Shown: piece by piece, positions 14,557 to 17,128 of the stretch
How the letters are laid out: each line of letters begins with the position of its first letter
Position numbering within the stretch: the stretch's first letter is position 1
Assembly (NCBI GenBank): GCA_002503885.1
Contig: DASQ01000105.1
Location: 1 to 17,128, forward strand
DNA length: 17,128 nucleotides
Source of the DNA: Methanoculleus marisnigri
GTDB lineage: Archaea > Halobacteriota > Methanomicrobia > Methanomicrobiales > Methanoculleaceae
Direction: 5' to 3'
Translations under genes and position numbers: made by a program
Notes under the pieces: generated by a model
The model's database searches: none
What the model was told of the DNA's origin: nothing
Seen by the model: only the letters and a program-made list of their open reading frames with translations

Positions 14557-15303
14557 ATGAGACGATGGATAGCCCTATGCACATGCATTCTCGCCCTTCT
14601 GGCGATGCCGTTTGCTGTAACTGCGGCAGTGGTGGGAGACGAGAATGCAACGATGACACCCGGGAACCAGACCGGGCAGATGGATAATCAGACAGCAAAT
14701 ATGACGATTGCCGCCTACATCGAGCAGGACCAGAACCTGACGAGGCTGGCTGAGGCAATCAGCGTGGCAGGGCTCTATGACACCCTGAACACCGGAGGAC
14801 CATACACGGTATTTGCCCCGAGCGACGATGCGTTCGACGCTCTCGGGAACGATACCGTGAACCAGCTCATGAACGAGACCGATAACCTGACCATGGTCCT
14901 TCAGTATCACGTTGTTGCGGGTGAGTACACCTCGGTGGACCTCATCAACATGACCGAGAACCAGACCGGAAATCAGACCGGGAATGAGACCGAAGGCGGC
15001 ATTCTCGATATCTTCAGCGGGCTCCTCGGTATGGGGAACGAGACCGGGAACATGACGGCGCTCGAGACGCTCGCTGGTGAGGACCTGAACGTCACCGTCA
15101 GCGACGGCGAGGTCATGATCGAGAACGCCACCGTCACCACGGCGGACATCAACACAACGAACGGCGTGATCCACATCATCGACCAGGTGCTGGTGTCCCC
15201 GGGCCTGAACCTGACGGCGGCTGAGAACCAGACCGCGATGGAAACCGAGACGCCGACCGAGACGATGGCCGGGAACCAGACCCTGGTGGGCGTCGTACAG
15301 TGA
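14557..15303 (+). CDS. Secreted fasciclin (FAS1)-domain protein
   Basis: A 248-residue exported protein with a Sec signal peptide (MRRWIALCTCILALLAMPFAVTA, residues 1-23). A threonine/asparagine-rich spacer is followed by one FAS1 domain from about 51 to 213. FAS1 hallmarks are YTVFAPSDDAFDAL (83-96), LQYHVVAGEYTS (115-126) and NGVIHIIDQVL (202-212). An insert (about 131-168) with NQTGNQTGNET interrupts the domain before the usual L-T-V strand. About 20 N-x-T sequons suggest heavy N-glycosylation, as on archaeal surface proteins. FAS1 domains mediate cell adhesion. No transmembrane helix or PGF-type anchor is seen at the C-terminus, which ends in Thr/Glu-rich residues. The start is supported by AGAGGGGAT upstream. 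It has its own promoter with a palindrome. Confidence 0.9.
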   Translation: MRRWIALCTCILALLAMPFAVTAAVVGDENATMTPGNQTGQMDNQTANMTIAAYIEQDQNLTRLAEAISVAGLYDTLNTGGPYTVFAPSDDAFDALGNDTVNQLMNETDNLTMVLQYHVVAGEYTSVDLINMTENQTGNQTGNETEGGILDIFSGLLGMGNETGNMTALETLAGEDLNVTVSDGEVMIENATVTTADINTTNGVIHIIDQVLVSPGLNLTAAENQTAMETETPTETMAGNQTLVGVVQ

Positions 15304-15375
15304 TGTAAAGCAACAGGGCGAAGGGCGGCGGCAGGGATCGCCGCCTGCCCCCGGCACCGTCCGGGAGACTGCCTG

Positions 15376-15409
15376 AGCGGTTCTGGACGCTGATCCCGCT
15401 TCTTTTTTT
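15376..15409 (+). terminator. Stem-loop followed by T run after the first fasciclin gene
   Basis: AGCGG (15376-15380) pairs with CCGCT (15396-15400) across 15 bases, followed at once by TC and seven Ts (15403-15409). A second stronger stem, GGCGGCG/CGCCGCC, lies at 15324-15345. The U run is what archaeal RNA polymerase and aCPSF1 use at 3' ends, so this is a good terminator candidate for the gene ending at 15303. Confidence 0.6.
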
Positions 15410-15602
15410 CTGGAATAACTGAGTATCCTGCAGGTGTTGCGCGCCACCCGTTACCTGATACCTTCTGCCGTGTCCGGATCTCTCCTTCAAGACCGGAGAA
15501 TGGTGTCCGTCGTGATGGGCATGAAGAGATAACCTGAAACCGGACCGGCATTTATCACCCGGATCTGCCCCATTTGGCTCTAAATTAATTTTATGACAAC
15601 AT

Positions 15603-15613
15603 ATTTATATTAC
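15603..15613 (+). promoter_or_regulatory. TATA box of the terminal surface-protein gene
   Basis: ATTTATATTAC lies in an AT-rich stretch (15581-15623) in otherwise GC-rich DNA. It predicts initiation near 15633, leaving a very short leader that contains the ribosome site AAGGGGGGAT (15635-15644) six bases before the ATG at 15649. Confidence 0.6.
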
Positions 15614-15648
15614 CTTGATTATTCTCTTGCCTGCAAGGGGGGATATGT

Positions 15649-17128
15649 ATGAGACGACCTGTACTGTTCAGTTTATGCATCGTTCTCCTCCTGTCGATCT
15701 CTGCCGCAAGCACGGCAATCTCGATTGGAGGGGGCCCTGTCGAACTGAACCCTGATGAGTTTGTGAACATTACACCGGTAAACAGCACCGAGACGTACGA
15801 GGTGCCGCAGGCGACGGTGCTTGGAGCACTTGACGCCGCCTCGATCCTCGGAGTATTCGAGTACCAGGTTGCTGAAGACCTGCCTCTGGAGGAGGGGAAC
15901 CTCAGCATTCTATCGATTGCAGGCATTGAGAACGAGATGGTGAATGAGACCCAGAACAACTGGACGTACTGGGTGAATGGTCAGCAGGGCACGACCGGGC
16001 CCGCGGTGACGAACGTGACTGATGGGGACAATCTGACCTACTCCTATGGGCCCCCGTCACATACCCTGGAGAACGCCTCGTATACGCTGACGGTGAACGT
16101 GAGCGTGCTCGAGGCGGCAGTGAACGTGACGCCGACGCCGACGGTCAACGTGACCCCGGGAGTGAATGTTACACCGACGCCGACGGTCAACGTGACCCCG
16201 GGAGCGAACGTGACGCCTGCCGTCAACGTCTCCGACCAGCCGATTGTGAACGCTACGGTGATCGTTGACAATGCCACGATCAACCGGACCGGCTGGGCGG
16301 ACATCCATGCGGACCTGAACGGCACGCCCGGAGCGATCATCGGCTACAGTCCGATCGTCGAGGGCGTGAACGAGAACGTGACCGTGGAGATCGAGGTCGA
16401 GAACGCCACGCCGGTGCTCTATGCCATGCTCCACGTCGATGAGGGGGAGCCGGGTGTCCATGAGTTCCCGGGACCTGACATGCCGGTACTCCTGAACGGG
16501 AGCCCCGTCCAGCAGGCTTTCAACGTGACCGGAGGGCTGCCGGGAGTGAACGTGACGCCGACGCCGACGGTCAACGTGACGCCGGGAGCGAACGTGACGC
16601 CGACGCCGACGGTCAACGTGACGCCGACGCCGACACCCGGAGTGAATATCACCAATGAGATCGCTGCAGGGCTTTCAGGGCAGGAGAACCTGACGACGTT
16701 CGTCGGTATCGTAAACAACTCGACTCTCGGCGAGAGGCTTGACGAGAACAGGAGTTACGTAGTCTGTGCTCCGACCAACGATGCGTTTGCCGCGGTGGGC
16801 AACGAGACACTCTCGGTGATCCTGAACGACACGACGCTCCTGAACAGCATCCTTGATTACCACGTCATCCAGGGAGACTACACGATCGAAGAACTTGTGA
16901 TGCTCTGCCAGAATTCGACCGACGGCCAGATCTCCCTGCCGACCGTTGCGGGAACGAATGTTAACGTCTCGCTCATCGACAGTCAACTGATCATCAACGA
17001 CATCGTTGTTATAACCCAGATCCAGATCACGAACAACATCATTGTCTACGTGATCGACGGCGTTCTGATTCCACCGGAAGTCCCGGTTCCGACTCCGACG
17101 CCCACGCCGACGATGAACGTGACACCGA
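15649..17128 (+). CDS. Multidomain secreted surface protein (DUF4430-like, DUF7282-like, fasciclin), partial at right edge
   Basis: The frame stays open from the ATG at 15649 to the window end (493 codons), so the protein is truncated by the window. A signal peptide spans residues 1-23 (MRRPVLFSLCIVLLLSISAASTA). Residues about 57-135 resemble DUF4430 (transcobalamin-C-like), with NWTYWVNGQQG and VTDGDNLTYSYGP. A linker at 159-187 is built of 14-residue NVTPTPTVNVTPG(V/A) units. Residues about 193-297 look like a DUF7282 domain (GWADIHADLNGTPGAIIGYSP, AMLHVDEGEPGVHEFPG). A second linker spans 301-332. A fasciclin-like domain spans about 335-475 (APTNDAFAAV, LDYHVIQGDYT), followed by another PTPTPT stretch at the edge. 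More than 30 N-x-S/T sequons imply extensive glycosylation. A C-terminal anchor, if any, lies beyond the window. It probably works at the cell surface in adhesion or ligand capture. Confidence 0.88.
   Translation, partial: MRRPVLFSLCIVLLLSISAASTAISIGGGPVELNPDEFVNITPVNSTETYEVPQATVLGALDAASILGVFEYQVAEDLPLEEGNLSILSIAGIENEMVNETQNNWTYWVNGQQGTTGPAVTNVTDGDNLTYSYGPPSHTLENASYTLTVNVSVLEAAVNVTPTPTVNVTPGVNVTPTPTVNVTPGANVTPAVNVSDQPIVNATVIVDNATINRTGWADIHADLNGTPGAIIGYSPIVEGVNENVTVEIEVENATPVLYAMLHVDEGEPGVHEFPGPDMPVLLNGSPVQQAFNVTGGLPGVNVTPTPTVNVTPGANVTPTPTVNVTPTPTPGVNITNEIAAGLSGQENLTTFVGIVNNSTLGERLDENRSYVVCAPTNDAFAAVGNETLSVILNDTTLLNSILDYHVIQGDYTIEELVMLCQNSTDGQISLPTVAGTNVNVSLIDSQLIINDIVVITQIQITNNIIVYVIDGVLIPPEVPVPTPTPTPTMNVTP
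16123..16206 (+). repeat. Two tandem 42-base coding repeats (linker 1)
   Basis: Units at 16123-16164 and 16165-16206 each encode a 14-residue NVTPTPTVNVTPG(V/A) segment, differing at a few silent sites and in the last residue; a partial NVTPA unit follows. Each unit carries two N-V-T sequons and a PT-rich extended stretch, typical of a glycosylated stalk between surface domains. Confidence 0.85.
16549..16644 (+). repeat. 42-base coding repeats (linker 2)
   Basis: A second array of the same unit: 16549-16590 encodes NVTPTPTVNVTPGA, and 16591-16644 encodes a variant extended by PTPTPGV. It separates the DUF7282-like and fasciclin-like domains. The near-identical DNA in the two arrays, about 430 bases apart, makes them possible recombination points. 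Confidence 0.85.

Larger units (their letters stand above)
15304..15648. other. Non-coding gap between the two fasciclin genes
   Basis: No coding sequence with a ribosome site is visible in these 345 bases. The left half holds GC-rich stems (GGCGGCG 15324-15330 with CGCCGCC 15339-15345) and the terminator-like stem with T run at 15376-15409. The right end is AT-rich from about 15580 and carries the promoter of the next gene. Bases 15411-15579 show nothing I can name. Confidence 0.6.

Noticed and set aside
16123..16644. Possible CRISPR-like spaced repeats
   Set aside because: The 42-base units are in frame, encode a regular NVTPTP linker and are not separated by unique spacers.

Overview
The window looks like part of a high-GC euryarchaeal methanogen chromosome, most plausibly Methanomicrobiales of the Methanoculleus type. 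That placement is an inference; no rRNA or other marker is present. It rests on CofE (coenzyme F420 biosynthesis), a 52-residue Sec61-beta, an archaeal 20S proteasome beta subunit, the KH/beta-CASP ribonuclease aCPSF1 (FttA), archaeal TATA boxes standing out as AT-rich islands in GC-rich DNA, and PT-linker surface proteins with fasciclin, DUF4430-like and DUF7282-like domains. I see no tRNA, rRNA, CRISPR array, insertion sequence or integrase.

Layout. 1-3408 (minus): two tandem paralogues of a FAD oxidoreductase with a C-terminal Rieske [2Fe-2S] domain, each with its own TATA box. The downstream copy carries an apparent one-base frameshift in a C6 run near its N-terminus. 3527-4759 (plus): a TreT-like GT4 glycosyltransferase, divergent from the oxidoreductases across one TATA-like element. 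4793-5248 (minus): a small secreted protein with a GTG start and a structured leader. 5249-5747: a regulatory gap. 5748-6497 (plus): cofE, overlapping tail to tail with the Sec61-beta gene (6494-6652, minus). Sec61-beta is in turn divergent from an amidohydrolase (6699-7745, plus) across 46 bp with a single TATA element. 7785-9088 (plus): a universal stress protein followed by a four-CBS protein. 9233-14329 (plus): proteasome beta, aCPSF1, an MFS transporter and an aldehyde dehydrogenase in a closely spaced series. 14557-15303 and 15649 to the right edge (plus): two secreted, sequon-rich fasciclin proteins. The second is a multidomain surface protein cut by the window end.

How the parts relate. 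The central block is mostly housekeeping: cofactor synthesis, secretion, proteolysis, and RNA processing or termination. The flanks are accessory: redox and possible osmolyte functions on the left, heavily glycosylatable cell-surface proteins on the right. No clearly new multi-gene system is evident. The points most worth following are the frameshifted oxidoreductase in a mosaic tandem duplication, the shared divergent TATA elements, the structured leader of the small secreted protein, the palindrome abutting the fasciclin TATA box, and the repeat-linked surface mosaic at the right edge.
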